Shown: positions 63,538-64,000 of the stretch, in pieces
How positions within the stretch are numbered: the first letter of the stretch is position 1
How the letters are laid out: every line of letters starts with the position of its first letter
Origin: Demequina sp. NBRC 110052
GTDB lineage: Bacteria > Actinomycetota > Actinomycetes > Actinomycetales > Demequinaceae
Reading direction: 5' to 3'
Length of the DNA stretch: 64,000 bases
Assembly (NCBI RefSeq): GCF_002090075.1
Contig: NZ_BBRI01000002.1
Span: forward strand, 186,001 to 250,000
Made by a program: the position numbers and the translations under genes
Notes under the pieces: model-generated
Seen by the model: only the letters and a program-made list of their open reading frames with translations
Database searches by the model: none
What the model was told of the DNA's origin: nothing

Positions 63538-64000
63538 GAGGCGCCTCCCGCGATCTCGCCAGCCACCGCGTCGGGTGTGATGCCATCAGTGAGCACCGTG
63601 CGCGTCGCTACGGCCTCGTACACCGGACGGCGCTCGTCCATCAGCTGCTTCCATCGCAGGCGCGGATTGCCTGCCAGGAGCGGACGCGCGGCGTTCAGAC
63701 CCACACGCGGCGCAGCCTGCGCGAGCGACACATCGAGGAACACGACCTCGCCCCCGTCACGCGCGTAGGTCGCGAGCCGTGCCTGTGTATCTGCGTCGAG
63801 GACCGCGCCCCCGCCGAGTGACAGCACACCCTCGTGCTCTGTCAGCGCACTCGCAACAGCCTCACGCTCGAGCTCCCTGAAGCGCTCCTCGCCGTCGTCG
63901 AGGAAGATCTCTGCGACGGACTTGCCCGCTGCCTGCTCCACGTCATGGTCGGTATCGCGGAACGGCTCGCCCCACACTCGCGCCAGGGCATGCCCGACGC
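63534..64000 (-). CDS. aroK: Shikimate kinase, 5' end outside window
   Basis: The frame stays open past the first start codon (63977) to the window edge, and the residues there (VGHALARVWGEPFRDTD) match the helix after the P-loop of shikimate kinase. The P-loop itself is therefore outside. Visible features are the DTDHDVE shikimate site, LSLGGGAVLD, and the lid region with RPLL. The product phosphorylates shikimate. Confidence 0.9.
   Translation of the reverse strand, partial: VGHALARVWGEPFRDTDHDVEQAAGKSVAEIFLDDGEERFRELEREAVASALTEHEGVLSLGGGAVLDADTQARLATYARDGGEVVFLDVSLAQAAPRVGLNAARPLLAGNPRLRWKQLMDERRPVYEAVATRTVLTDGITPDAVAGEIAGGAS

Overview
The window is about 70% G+C and densely packed, and no gap between genes exceeds about 190 bases. 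Its markers are actinobacterial: RbpA, the actinobacterial integration host factor mIHF, the FHA protein GarA/OdhI beside two MerR regulators, PafB/PafC-TatA-TatC-HelY, separate Lnt and Ppm1 genes, and a PriA without helicase motifs. The gene order and the many leaderless starts suit a member of the Micrococcales or a close relative; the genus cannot be fixed from the sequence. I saw no rRNA or tRNA gene, insertion sequence, prophage, CRISPR array or replication origin.

Left part (1-29.6 kb, mixed strands, more accessory). A partial alpha/beta hydrolase, a two-subunit 3-oxoacid CoA-transferase and a thiolase form a ketone-body type catabolic operon. Next come a YitT membrane protein, a Nudix-NYN fusion, a carboxylesterase, a small unknown protein with a HAD phosphatase, and a small membrane protein with a CPVC motif under a CsoR/CstR-like operator. 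A six-gene minus-strand cluster (12738 to 7370) encodes an SDR, a TetR, an SCP2-like protein, a class III aminotransferase, an MFS exporter and a second TetR. It sits behind a perfect 18-bp TetR-type palindrome and is the best candidate here for an undescribed pathway. Then follow OsmC, a LysR/PutA divergent pair, MarR/ArsC, a CDP-alcohol phosphatidyltransferase with garA-ftsR-merR, pyruvate carboxylase, a flavodoxin-like protein, a lipoprotein esterase, a divergent MarR/EamA pair and rbpA.

Middle (29.7-46.3 kb, all minus strand). This is a housekeeping run. Read 5' to 3' on the minus strand it is: fmt-rsmB, rpe-ribD-ribE-ribBA-ribH, hisE-hisG-pafB-pafC-tatA-tatC-diacylglycerol kinase, helY, and lnt-ppm1. 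Several new transcripts begin inside it from leaderless promoters whose -10 box lies 6-7 bases before the start codon. A strong bidirectional hairpin separates ppm1 from the convergent rbpA.

Right part (46.3-64 kb, minus strand apart from one small membrane protein). In transcription order it holds aroK-aroB, aroQ, efp-nusB, then pyrR-pyrB-pyrC-carA-carB-pyrF-mihF-gmk-rpoZ-coaBC, and metK-priA. It joins chorismate synthesis, translation elongation, the complete UMP route from bicarbonate to OMP decarboxylation except pyrD and pyrE, GMP kinase, CoA synthesis and SAM synthesis. Many junctions are 4-base GTGA or ATGA stop/start overlaps, which suggests translational coupling. The pyr operon has a short leader with a recognisable PyrR-binding hairpin directly against the pyrR Shine-Dalgarno sequence, pointing to translational repression by PyrR.
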